NCBI RefSeq assembly: GCF_003185655.1
Contig: NZ_QHJQ01000002.1
Location: 310,001 to 374,000, forward strand
Direction of reading: 5' to 3'
Source: Coraliomargarita sinensis
Lineage (GTDB): Bacteria; Verrucomicrobiota; Verrucomicrobiia; Opitutales; Coraliomargaritaceae
DNA: 64,000 bases
Under the pieces are notes generated by a model. The model did not search any database and was not told where the DNA came from. It saw only the letters and a list, made by a program, of their open reading frames with translations. Of the stretch, positions 27,487 to 34,921 are shown piece by piece (positions within the stretch are counted from its first letter, which is position 1; the number at the start of each line of letters is the position of its first letter). Made by a program: the position numbers and the translations under genes.

Positions 27487-28146
27487 ATGAGCGCCACACC
27501 TATTCATGTGATTGATTTCGAAGGCAGCCGACAAAGCGGGGTCGTGGAGTATGGCGTTGCGACACTGGCCGGTCGTTCCATTACGGCGACCTACAGCCGG
27601 ATTTGTGCCCCGGTGGGAACGATTTCGGACCTGGACCGGGCACAGCACGGTATCAATGAGGAACTTGCCGGCACGGCGGAGGCATTTGACCGCGAATGGA
27701 CCTTGTTTTCCGGCCTGAGAAAAGAAGGGCCGTTCTGTGCGCATAATGTCGCCGTGGAAGCCGGACTGATTGCCACGGTCTGGCCCTATCCGAAAAAGTG
27801 CCCGAACTTTGCCGAGCCGGAAGCCGAGGCCGCGGACTGGGGCCCGTGGTTGGATACGCTGCGTCTCTACCGTAGAATCTATCCGGGAATGGAGAGCTAC
27901 GGATTGGAGTTTCTGGTCAAGGTGTTCGATCTGGAGGAGGAACTCGACCGCCTGGCACAATTGCACTGTCCGCCTCACCGTCGACGCTACCACTGCGCGC
28001 TTTACGATGCCATGGCATCGGCCTTGCTGCTGGCGCGACTTTTTTCCGAGCCTGAACTTGAATCGGCCAGCCTGAGGTGGTTGATCTTGCAAAGTGCTTC
28101 ATCGGAATCTCAACGTGAGTCGATGGGGCAGCAGGAACTGCTCTAA
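27487..28146 (+). CDS. DEDDh-type 3'-5' exonuclease (DnaQ-like)
   Basis: The 219-residue protein has the three exonuclease motifs: HVIDFEGS with DxE near residue 10 (Exo I), FCAHNVAVEA (Exo II, HNxxxE instead of the usual HNxxFD), and HCALYDAMASALL (Exo III, HxxxxD). The order and spacing match the DnaQ epsilon/RNase T superfamily. It lacks polymerase-binding or helicase additions, so a general repair or RNA-trimming nuclease is likely. The fmt ATG follows its stop after one base, so translation is probably coupled. Nuclease activity is inferred from motifs. Confidence 0.78.
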   Translation: MSATPIHVIDFEGSRQSGVVEYGVATLAGRSITATYSRICAPVGTISDLDRAQHGINEELAGTAEAFDREWTLFSGLRKEGPFCAHNVAVEAGLIATVWPYPKKCPNFAEPEAEAADWGPWLDTLRLYRRIYPGMESYGLEFLVKVFDLEEELDRLAQLHCPPHRRRYHCALYDAMASALLLARLFSEPELESASLRWLILQSASSESQRESMGQQELL

Positions 28147-28147
28147 T

Positions 28148-29131
28148 ATGACGGATAAACCCAAAATAGCTTATTTCGGATCGGATAAGATCTGCCTGCC
28201 CGGATTGCGCTATCTCTTCGGGGAAGCTGCCGATCGCTGCGAATTGACGCTGATAGTCTCTCAGCCCGATCGAAGGTCGGGGCGTGGCAAACGTTTGCAG
28301 CAAAATCCGGTGGCGGAGTTTGCGACCGCCCATGGCATACCCTTACTCCAACCGGAAAAACCGGACCGTGAGCTGGCCGAGTCTCTCCAGGAAGCCGGCT
28401 TGTCACTGGCATTTGTCATGGCCTACGGGCATTTCCTGCCCAAAGCGATTCGAGATGCGCCGGCATATGGTATGCTTAATTTTCACGGTTCGATCCTGCC
28501 GGCCTATCGCGGAGCCTCTCCTGTTGAGACGGCAATCGCAGTCGGCGAGGAGGAGACTGGAGTCAGCCTGATGGAAGTCGTTCGGGAAATGGACGCGGGC
28601 GCGGTGGCGGATGTGGAGCGTATTCGTATCGAAGACGTGGATACGGCAGTTGAACTCCGGGCGAAAGTGGGTGAAGGCGTGGTGCCGCTTCTGTGGCGTC
28701 ATCTGGGTGCTGCCGTTTCGGGGCAACTGGAATTCAAGGCACAGGATGCTTCGCGGGCAAGCTACTGCCGAAAGATAAAGAAGGAAGACGCCGCTCTGGA
28801 TTTTTACCAAACTGCGCAAACCCTTGAGCGACGGCGGCGAGCTTTCCAGCCATGGCCCGGAGCGTATTTTGACCACGGTGAGACGCGGATTAAAGTTGGT
28901 CGGGTCAACTGGCGGGCCGGTGCGGTTTCAGCGGAACCGGGCACCGTGCTGGCTGCCGGCAGCACGCTTGACGTCGCGACCGCGGAGGGGATTTTGCAAA
29001 TACTCGAGCTGCAGCGCCCGGGTGGGCGTATGCTCCCGGTCGAGGCGTTTTTGAAAGGCTACCGGATCGATGTGGATTCGATTTTGCCGAGCGTAAGAGG
29101 AGAAGATTTGTTACAATCAAATCACGCATAA
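28148..29131 (+). CDS. fmt: Methionyl-tRNA formyltransferase
   Basis: Fmt formylates the initiator methionyl-tRNA with 10-formyltetrahydrofolate. Starting at ATG 28148 (MTDKPKIAYFGS) gives 327 residues. The longer reading from 28094 overlaps the exonuclease gene. The N-terminal domain has YFGSD, VSQPDRRSGRGKRLQQNPV and the catalytic GMLNFHGSILPAYRGASPVE (Asn/His) region. The loop MDAGAVADV follows. The C-terminal OB-like domain carries SYCRKIKKEDAALD and RRRAFQPWPGAYF. Def is not adjacent, unlike in many genomes. Confidence 0.95.
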   Translation: MTDKPKIAYFGSDKICLPGLRYLFGEAADRCELTLIVSQPDRRSGRGKRLQQNPVAEFATAHGIPLLQPEKPDRELAESLQEAGLSLAFVMAYGHFLPKAIRDAPAYGMLNFHGSILPAYRGASPVETAIAVGEEETGVSLMEVVREMDAGAVADVERIRIEDVDTAVELRAKVGEGVVPLLWRHLGAAVSGQLEFKAQDASRASYCRKIKKEDAALDFYQTAQTLERRRRAFQPWPGAYFDHGETRIKVGRVNWRAGAVSAEPGTVLAAGSTLDVATAEGILQILELQRPGGRMLPVEAFLKGYRIDVDSILPSVRGEDLLQSNHA

Positions 29132-29171
29132 AGGCCTTGTCAGCGAGCGAAGAATCGCGCTTAATTTCATC

Positions 29172-29603
29172 ATGAATTTACAGACGGCTGTTTCTCGGAT
29201 TTATAAGTGCATTTCCAAGTTGGATGCAGCCTACGGGAGGCCGGTCTTTGATGAATTTGCGATCGTGGGATTGGACGGCGGGAAGTTGAAACTTCACCAT
29301 TACAAAGGTCCCAACGAAGGTGGTTTTCTGGCGGAGTTTGCTGACAATACGATGGCACTCCGCAAGGAATTGACCGAAGATCAAACAGCACTCGGTGGTG
29401 AATTCAGCTTCACCCGTGAGGGCGAGGGCGCGAGTATGGACGCGTACATCTGTCTCGGACCGGACGTCTACCTCTTTTGCAACCACACCGAGAAATCGAT
29501 GCACGAAATTACCCAGGATCCAGAGTGGCTCAACGCGCAGGGTGAGTTTCTGAATCTTAGCCAGTTTTTTGCCGTCGATCCGCTCGATCTTGGCGAGGAC
29601 TAA
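29172..29603 (+). CDS. Conserved hypothetical protein, 143 residues
   Basis: This soluble protein lacks a signal peptide or membrane segment. It begins MNLQTAVSRIYKCISKLD and contains FDEFAIVGLDGGKLKLHHYKGP, LRKELTEDQTALGGEFSFTREGEG and MDAYICLGPDVYLFCNHT. The alternating strands and helices give a compact alpha/beta fold. The VYLFCNHTEKSM segment and VGLDGGKLKLHHY hint at a roadblock/LC7-like layout, but I do not recognise the family. It lies 40 bp after fmt on the same strand and ends shortly before a convergent membrane-protein gene. Confidence 0.65.
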   Translation: MNLQTAVSRIYKCISKLDAAYGRPVFDEFAIVGLDGGKLKLHHYKGPNEGGFLAEFADNTMALRKELTEDQTALGGEFSFTREGEGASMDAYICLGPDVYLFCNHTEKSMHEITQDPEWLNAQGEFLNLSQFFAVDPLDLGED

Positions 29604-29647
29604 GCGGGCCGGATTCAGTCGCAGCAGCACAAGCGCTGCCCGGAAGA

Positions 29648-30646
29648 TTAAGCCAACCCGCCGCTGAGCTGGACGTAAAGGGCATAAGCGTAAACCGCGA
29701 CCAGGCTGGCTGCGACGATTCGCGGCAGGCTCTTGAAGAAGATGACGCAAGCCAGATGCACGGCGGCGATCACTACGATGAAAATCAGTCCCTTCGCCAT
29801 GAAATCGGGAAGAGGCATGGGCTTGAAAATCGCGAAGAGTCCGATGCAGAGTGGAATACAGATATGCCCGTCGCCCACCTGCGAGCTGTAAACCACATCG
29901 CCTCTCTGTTTGTAAGCATAGTAAAAGGCGAGGACGGCATTGGGAAGAACCATGAGCCAGCCGGTAAGTAATCCGAGTTGTTGGCCACTGAGGAAACCGT
30001 CGCTTCGTTGCAGCAGTTCGTTGACGATGCTGTCGACTGCAAAGAGGGTGAGGAAGCTACCCATCAGAATGAGAATGACGTCGACCACGATCATGGGGTG
30101 CCAGCCTTTTCCCTGACGCGTATTTTCCTTCAGCACTTCAAAAATGTGAAAGCACTGCCAGAAGAGAAAAAGACCAACGAGAGCGAAGCCATCAAAGCGG
30201 TCGATTTGGCCGTCCTGCCCGAGAACCCAAACAGCCAAAGTAAAGAAAATCATCGCCACAATAGTGAGCGCAAGCGAGAGACGGTGCACCTTGAATTCAC
30301 GCTGCGCTTTTTTCGCTTTAGAACCTGCATCCAGAGAAATGCCCCAGATCAGGGCGGGGAGTGCGAGCAGTAGACAGAGGTTGGTCAGATTATTCGTCCA
30401 GGAATTGATCGCCACTTCTCTAGCCGGCCCGTTCTGCTGCAGGACCACGCCGATGAAAATCAGATTACCGAGTCCGGAGAAGTAGGGCATGAAAAGGGTG
30501 CCGAGTACCGTTCCTTCGACGCCACGGTGCGACATAAGCTCAAGCCGCCAAAGAATGATCAGCGAGCTGAGAAGAAAGATGCCAACCAAGGCGAGCGGCG
30601 TCCATGCACCGGCCAGGTTCTGAAGTTGTCCCAATAGTTCCTGCAA
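29648..30646 (-). CDS. Ten-helix membrane protein, possible Ca2+/cation antiporter (CaCA-like)
   Basis: The 332-residue protein has about ten hydrophobic helices in two sets of five. The two halves share a Gly/Pro/Asn-rich segment: EGTVLGTLFMPYFSGLGNLIF with NSWTNNLTNL (first half), and TGWLMVLPNAVLAFYYAYK followed by QVGDGHICIPLCIGLFAI (second half). This inverted-repeat logic, with a P-x-x-x-N pair, resembles the alpha repeats of sodium/calcium exchangers, but the canonical SLPE and GSN motifs are not clean. It is 41 bp after the metal permease gene on the same strand, so a role in cation movement is plausible. The family assignment is tentative. Confidence 0.55.
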   Translation of the reverse strand: MQELLGQLQNLAGAWTPLALVGIFLLSSLIILWRLELMSHRGVEGTVLGTLFMPYFSGLGNLIFIGVVLQQNGPAREVAINSWTNNLTNLCLLLALPALIWGISLDAGSKAKKAQREFKVHRLSLALTIVAMIFFTLAVWVLGQDGQIDRFDGFALVGLFLFWQCFHIFEVLKENTRQGKGWHPMIVVDVILILMGSFLTLFAVDSIVNELLQRSDGFLSGQQLGLLTGWLMVLPNAVLAFYYAYKQRGDVVYSSQVGDGHICIPLCIGLFAIFKPMPLPDFMAKGLIFIVVIAAVHLACVIFFKSLPRIVAASLVAVYAYALYVQLSGGLA

Positions 30647-30687
30647 GCCGTCAAGCTGGGCTCGGCGCCGGCTCAGGGCAAACGAAA

Positions 30688-31779
30688 TTACTCACTGCAG
30701 CAGGACTTCCCCTGCTTCAATTTCGGGACGATCAAACTCGCCAGGAGGATGCCGACGAGTAGGATTCCGGCCAGGTGTTGCCAGTAGGAAAGATGTGCAT
30801 GTTCGCCATGAGCGCCTTCCAAATCGATCATATGCTGAGCCACAGTCATGTTGAATAATGCCCCGGCCAGCCAGGAGATCGCGAGCAGGCTGAGAAGGTA
30901 AATGATCGTCGGTATGCGCCCGAGCATTTTCCAGACGGTGACGATGGTCGCTGTATTGGTGGCTGGTCCGGTAATGAGAAAGACAAGCGCCGCACCCGGT
31001 GACAAGCCTGCTGCCATGAGCGCGTAAGCCATGGGAATTGATCCGGTCGCACAAACGTAGAGCGGTAAACTGATGAGCGTGGCCATGAAGAAGGCCATAA
31101 AGCCCGAGCTGAGTGAGCCGGTCAGTAAGTCCTGCGGCAGCAGGGTGGTGATAAGCCCCGCGAGAATCAGCCCAAAAATCAATGCGAGGGCAAGGTCCGC
31201 CGGTAGGGTGATAAAGCCGTAGCGGATTGCTTCGCGCCAACCACGCTGGGGCGACTTTTTCCCGCAGCACGAAGCATCGGTGGCCGGCGTGGATGTTGGC
31301 TTGTCGTCTTTCTCCGGACTGAAGTTCAGGTCAGAGAAGTTCGGGGAGTCGGCTTTCGGCGTTTCCTTGCAGAAAATCTCGATCAGGTAGCCGGCGGTGA
31401 TGCCGCAGGCAAAAGCGACAAGTACGCGCACTGCTGTAAAAATGCCGCCCAGCAATGCGTATGTGGCGAAAATGCTATCGACTCCGGTCTGTGGTGTCGA
31501 ACTGAGAAAGGACGCGGTGGCTCCCCGGCTGGCTCCGCTCTTGCGCAACGAAGCGGCAATCGGAATAACCGAGCAGGAGCAAAGGGGCATCGGCACCCCG
31601 ACGAGGGAGCCTTTGATCACCGCGCTCAGCCCGGGCTTACCCAGGTGTCGCTGTACAAAATCGGCCCGGATTAAAACATGCAAAAGTCCGGCCACGGCAA
31701 AACCGAACAACAGGTAGGGCGCCATCTCGGCAGTCAGCTCCCAGCTGTTGTGAAAAAGGTTTGTGATAAACTGGACCAT
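30688..31779 (-). CDS. Permease of the SO_0444/YraQ (DUF318) family, probable Cu/Zn efflux
   Basis: The 363-residue inner-membrane protein has two bundles of helices with the family hallmark GVPMPLCSCSVIPIAASLRKSG (C-x-C pair in a helix break), FLSSTPQTGVDS in the first half, and SLPLYVCATGSIPMAYALM plus FLITGPATNTAT in the second. A cytosolic linker carries SCCGKK and the C-terminus KSCCSE, Cys pairs suited to soft-metal binding. Relatives have been named SO_0444-type Cu/Zn efflux transporters; the substrate is family inference. It is divergent from nuoA and likely co-transcribed with the CaCA-like gene downstream. Confidence 0.82.
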   Translation of the reverse strand: MVQFITNLFHNSWELTAEMAPYLLFGFAVAGLLHVLIRADFVQRHLGKPGLSAVIKGSLVGVPMPLCSCSVIPIAASLRKSGASRGATASFLSSTPQTGVDSIFATYALLGGIFTAVRVLVAFACGITAGYLIEIFCKETPKADSPNFSDLNFSPEKDDKPTSTPATDASCCGKKSPQRGWREAIRYGFITLPADLALALIFGLILAGLITTLLPQDLLTGSLSSGFMAFFMATLISLPLYVCATGSIPMAYALMAAGLSPGAALVFLITGPATNTATIVTVWKMLGRIPTIIYLLSLLAISWLAGALFNMTVAQHMIDLEGAHGEHAHLSYWQHLAGILLVGILLASLIVPKLKQGKSCCSE

Positions 31780-32027
31780 GCGTAGTGCACAGGTTTGTCT
31801 CAGCCGGCGATTCTTGCAAACCCGATTTGTTTCCCCCCTCTTCTCCTTCTGGACGACGGGCTAGGTCCCTTTCGGTTCGGTGTCGGCATTCCGGGGTCTC
31901 AGTGCTTCCCAATTATCCTTGCTGCCCGCTATGGACTTTGCATGACGGAAGAGAAGAAATGCCCATGAATCTGTTTTTTCCCTAAAAACACCTTGTCACG
32001 GGAGCAAAACCCACCTTTTTAGGCCAC

Positions 32028-32402
32028 ATGTCGATCGCGGACTATTATCCGATTCTTGTTCAAATCTCCATTGCCAGTGCTATTGGCGCGGTGATTTTGG
32101 TGGCGTCCCATATCTTCGGTCAACGTGGCACGACCTCCGCGATCAAGGATTCTCCCTATGAGTGTGGTATGCTGGCCGAAGGATCCGGCCATGCCCGTTT
32201 CGCAATCAAGTTCTACATCACGGCGATGCTTTTCATCCTCTTCGATATTGAAGTGGTTTTCCTCATTCCCTGGGTTCTGGTTTTTCGTGAGTTCCTCGCG
32301 GCAAACCTTCCTATCCTTTTGCCGGTTTTCTTTTTTCTCGGCGTGCTCGTGCTCGGCCTGGTCTACGAACTGAAAAAGGGTGCGATCGAATGGGAGAAGT
32401 AG
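32028..32402 (+). CDS. nuoA: NADH-quinone oxidoreductase subunit A
   Basis: NuoA is a small membrane subunit of respiratory complex I near the quinone site. The 124-residue protein has three helices and the diagnostic loop SPYECGMLAEGSGHARFAIKFY (ECG Cys region), followed by AMLFILFDIEVVFLIPW and a closing YELKKGAIEWE. No nuoB or other complex I gene follows; the next gene encodes the diadenylate cyclase fusion 165 bp away. Either complex I genes are scattered in this genome or this is an extra copy. Confidence 0.95.
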   Translation: MSIADYYPILVQISIASAIGAVILVASHIFGQRGTTSAIKDSPYECGMLAEGSGHARFAIKFYITAMLFILFDIEVVFLIPWVLVFREFLAANLPILLPVFFFLGVLVLGLVYELKKGAIEWEK

Positions 32403-32412
32403 ACTGAGTGTT

Positions 32413-32447
32413 GTTGGTTGAAAGCTGATAGTTGTTAGTTATGGGAA
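32413..32447. repeat. Heptad repeat after nuoA (left arm)
   Basis: Five 7-bp units are read on the plus strand: gttggtt, gaaagct, gatagtt, gttagtt, atgggaa. The array is an imperfect inverted copy of the C/A-rich array at 32531-32565: gttggttgaa is exactly complementary to ttcaaccaac in that array. Confidence 0.55.
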
Positions 32448-32530
32448 GAGCTTGCCTTTCCCCGGAGTATTGCTTTGTTAACACTGGTGGTGCGATACGT
32501 TGTATTCACTTTAATCCTACGTCATCGCGA

Positions 32531-32565
32531 CTAACAACCAACAACAAGCAACGTTCAACCAACCA
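32531..32565. repeat. Heptad repeat before the diadenylate cyclase gene (right arm)
   Basis: Five 7-bp units are read on the plus strand: ctaacaa, ccaacaa, caagcaa, cgttcaa, ccaacca. They end 2 bp before the ATG, where the ribosome site should be, and no Shine-Dalgarno sequence is visible. Together with 32413-32447 they could form a long imperfect stem. Confidence 0.6.
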
Positions 32566-32567
32566 AA

Positions 32568-33926
32568 ATGCGCATTGATCGATACATCGCTGTTTCCCGT
32601 GTGGTGGATTTGGAGTCCACGGACTTCGAGAGCGCGATTGCGGAATTGCTGGAAGTGTGCGATTTCTCGAAGGAGAAAGGTCTGAGCAAAAAGCGGCTGC
32701 TGAACGACTTGCTGGACCGCGAGAAGCAGATGACGACCTACTTGGGGAACGGCGTTTGCCTGCCGCACACCCGTGTGTCGATGAAGCGTCCATATATGAT
32801 TGCAGTCGGGCGCTGCCCCGGCGGTCTCGACTATGACGGGCAGGCCGAGTACAAGAATATCCGGTACGTCTTCCTGCTGCTGGCGGCGAAAAACGCCCGG
32901 AGCTACCTTTACAGTCTCGCTTCGCTGGCGCGGATTTTTCAGGACAAGTCGCACATGGAGCGTCTCAACGCCGCTCACAAGCTCTCGGACTTCCGCAAGG
33001 AAGTGAAACTTGTCTTCGGGGGCGAGGGGGACAAGCCCCGGCGCCGGCACAACCGATTTAATAATCTTATCCTCCGTGAGGCCGCCAAGATCGCCAAGGG
33101 CGCCAACTGTTCGACGGTGCTGGTCTTCGGCGACACCTTTGGGGGGGGCGTGGAGTTCGGCTCCAAGTTCAAGGGTTTCAAGACCGTCCTTATCGCTCAC
33201 GGAACCTCGGATGCCGCCACCGAGCGCGAGGAGATCGACGCGGTGCTCCCGATTCGCTCATTCAGCAACGAACGCTTTTCCCAGTTGCGAAGCGCGGTAC
33301 TCATCGGGCTGACCCGCGGTGTCTTCAAAAGCAACGATCGTCTTTGTTGCGTGGGTGGTCTGCGCCAAAGCAACCAGTTCGACAGCATTACGGTGGTCGA
33401 TATCGAGCGCGAGTTCCAGACAGTGTTCGCCACGAAAAACGATATGCTTCCCGCCAGCGTGAAGCCCGAGGTGATTGAGCGGGTCCTCGGGATCGCGACC
33501 GAGCTCGCCGTGGAAGGGCGGGAGGGGCACCCCGTGGGCTGTCTCTTTACGCTCGGGAATTCGGACAAGATTTCGGAATATTCCAAGCCACTCATCCTGA
33601 ATCCTTTCTACGGCTACAAGGACGAGGACCGAAATATCCTGAACCCCTTCATGGACGAGACCGTGAAAGAGCTCTCTTCCATTGACGGCGCGTTTATTAT
33701 TCGTGGAGACGGAGTTTTGGTTTCCGCCGGATCCCTGCTTTACCCGCCCAATTACAACCACGAGTTGCCAGGAGGGCTTGGAAGCCGGCACGCCGCGGCC
33801 GCAGCCATCACACAGGCGGTCGATTGTCTCAGCATCGTGGTCTCCGGAAGCACTGGCCAGGTCACACTTTTCCGCAAGGGCAAGATGCTGCCTCTGATTG
33901 AGAAGGCGTTGGTGCGAAACGCCTAG
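32568..33926 (+). CDS. PTS EIIA-like / PK-C-like / diadenylate cyclase (DAC) fusion
   Basis: The 452-residue protein appears to have three parts. Residues ~1-150 resemble a PTS EIIA type 2 domain with the phosphorylatable His in CLPHTRV (H67). Residues ~160-290 (REAAKIAKGANCSTVLVFGD, KTVLIAHGTS, VLPIRSFSNERFSQLRSAVLIGLTRG) look like the alpha/beta domain of the pyruvate kinase C-terminus. I recall archaeal DacZ cyclases having such a domain. Residues ~300-452 are a DAC domain: DGAFIIRGDGVLVSAGSLL (D373-G-A) and GGLGSRHAAAAAIT, where the usual RHR triad reads RHA. The product would be cyclic di-AMP from two ATP. No membrane helix is present, so it is cytosolic. The third Arg replacement could lower activity or be lineage-typical. 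Confidence 0.78.
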   Translation: MRIDRYIAVSRVVDLESTDFESAIAELLEVCDFSKEKGLSKKRLLNDLLDREKQMTTYLGNGVCLPHTRVSMKRPYMIAVGRCPGGLDYDGQAEYKNIRYVFLLLAAKNARSYLYSLASLARIFQDKSHMERLNAAHKLSDFRKEVKLVFGGEGDKPRRRHNRFNNLILREAAKIAKGANCSTVLVFGDTFGGGVEFGSKFKGFKTVLIAHGTSDAATEREEIDAVLPIRSFSNERFSQLRSAVLIGLTRGVFKSNDRLCCVGGLRQSNQFDSITVVDIEREFQTVFATKNDMLPASVKPEVIERVLGIATELAVEGREGHPVGCLFTLGNSDKISEYSKPLILNPFYGYKDEDRNILNPFMDETVKELSSIDGAFIIRGDGVLVSAGSLLYPPNYNHELPGGLGSRHAAAAAITQAVDCLSIVVSGSTGQVTLFRKGKMLPLIEKALVRNA

Positions 33927-34147
33927 GCTGATAGGGTGAAGGGATTTCGTTGTTTCGGCGGACATTCGATGTAGTTGCACGCCGGTTGTCCAATCCCCGG
34001 ATTCTCTCTTCGAGCTTTTAAGAGTAGGGCGATGAAGGGAACGGAGACGGAGATAGTATACGGAAGCCCGCTTCTTTCTCGATGATCTCCGCAGCTTATT
34101 ATTTTTGGCTTATATTTTCCAGAGCGTGACGGCCAGTTAAGGTCTAA

Positions 34148-34609
34148 AAATCAGGGCAGACAAGCGGCGCCCAGGCCGATTTTGGAGTCTGTTGCCAAGC
34201 TTTTACCCGGCTTTGCCTTTTTTGGGCGATGGCGGATCTGCCGATTGCTGGAGCAGGTCCCGACAAGATTCCCTTCACGCGTGAGGCGATCCGTTGGTTG
34301 CAGGGCAGGGGTCTGGAGTGCATTGTGCGGCTCCCGCGTGAGGAGCAGCTTCGTGGAAAACTGCGACCACTTGAGGCGGCCTATCTGGATGAGGAGGAGA
34401 ATCTGGACCTGTCGCCCGGGGGGGGCTATAACCTCCCGCTTTGGGAGAATACGCTGGAAAGGTTCAACCGCTGTTTGAACAGCCTTTTCAAAGTGACGCC
34501 TCCCGGTGCGATCTTTGTCGACGAGATTACGCCTTACGACGCTTTGCAGCACTACCTCGTACAAAAAACATGCGCAGGATTTAAAGGTGAATTACCTGTC
34601 CTCATTTAG
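34148..34609 (+). pseudogene. 3' fragment of a GntR-type regulator with LacI-like sensor domain
   Basis: The frame from 34229 reads MADLPIAGAGPDKI, FTREAIRWLQGRGL, then GGYNLPLWENTLERFNRC, NSLFKVTPPGAIFVDE and ALQHYLVQK. I recognise this as the sugar-sensing periplasmic-binding-like half of Verrucomicrobiota GntR/LacI-type regulators (YNLPDWEET.EGF..LL.SLF..TPP.ALI.DE). The frame is blocked by a TAA at 34145, the N-terminal DNA-binding region is absent, and the end comes early at 34609. No start signal is visible. Remnant of a regulator that may once have controlled a carbohydrate locus. Confidence 0.55.
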
Positions 34610-34921
34610 GACAGATGAAAAGATCCATTTTACTTGTTTCTTTGAGCAGAAATGAAATTACGTTTCCTACGCTTTTTGGAATGCTCACCCTGCATTGAAG
34701 AAAGGCTCGATTATTTTGTTACACCCCATCGCTTCAACAGAGATAAGTTTTACACGGGCGGACCGAGTGTCTCGCCGAACCATTGTCGCTTTGAGCAGAC
34801 TTATTGGCTGCTCCAACCTATGCGCGCTCGCCTTAAAGTGCTGCATTGGTGACCGCGTCCTTGGGCGACCCTCGATTCCCCATTAATAAATCTACTCTAT
34901 TCAACACCCTAGTTATATCGT
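34610..34921. other. Gap upstream of the 4,200-residue protein gene
   Basis: These 312 bp hold only short open frames with no recognisable family. A weak resemblance to a LacI-type helix-turn-helix (RRTIVALSRLIGCSN near 34772) is not reliable. The region should contain the promoter of the giant gene; no clear -35/-10 pair or terminator was found. Confidence 0.4.

Noticed and set aside
33927..34147. tRNA-like gene in the gap after the DAC fusion
   Set aside because: No cloverleaf: no acceptor-stem pairing and no GTTC-type T loop in the right place.
34652..34886. Short frames before the giant gene, one with a weak LacI-type helix-turn-helix look
   Set aside because: Too short, wrong termini, and resemblance is limited to about 15 residues.
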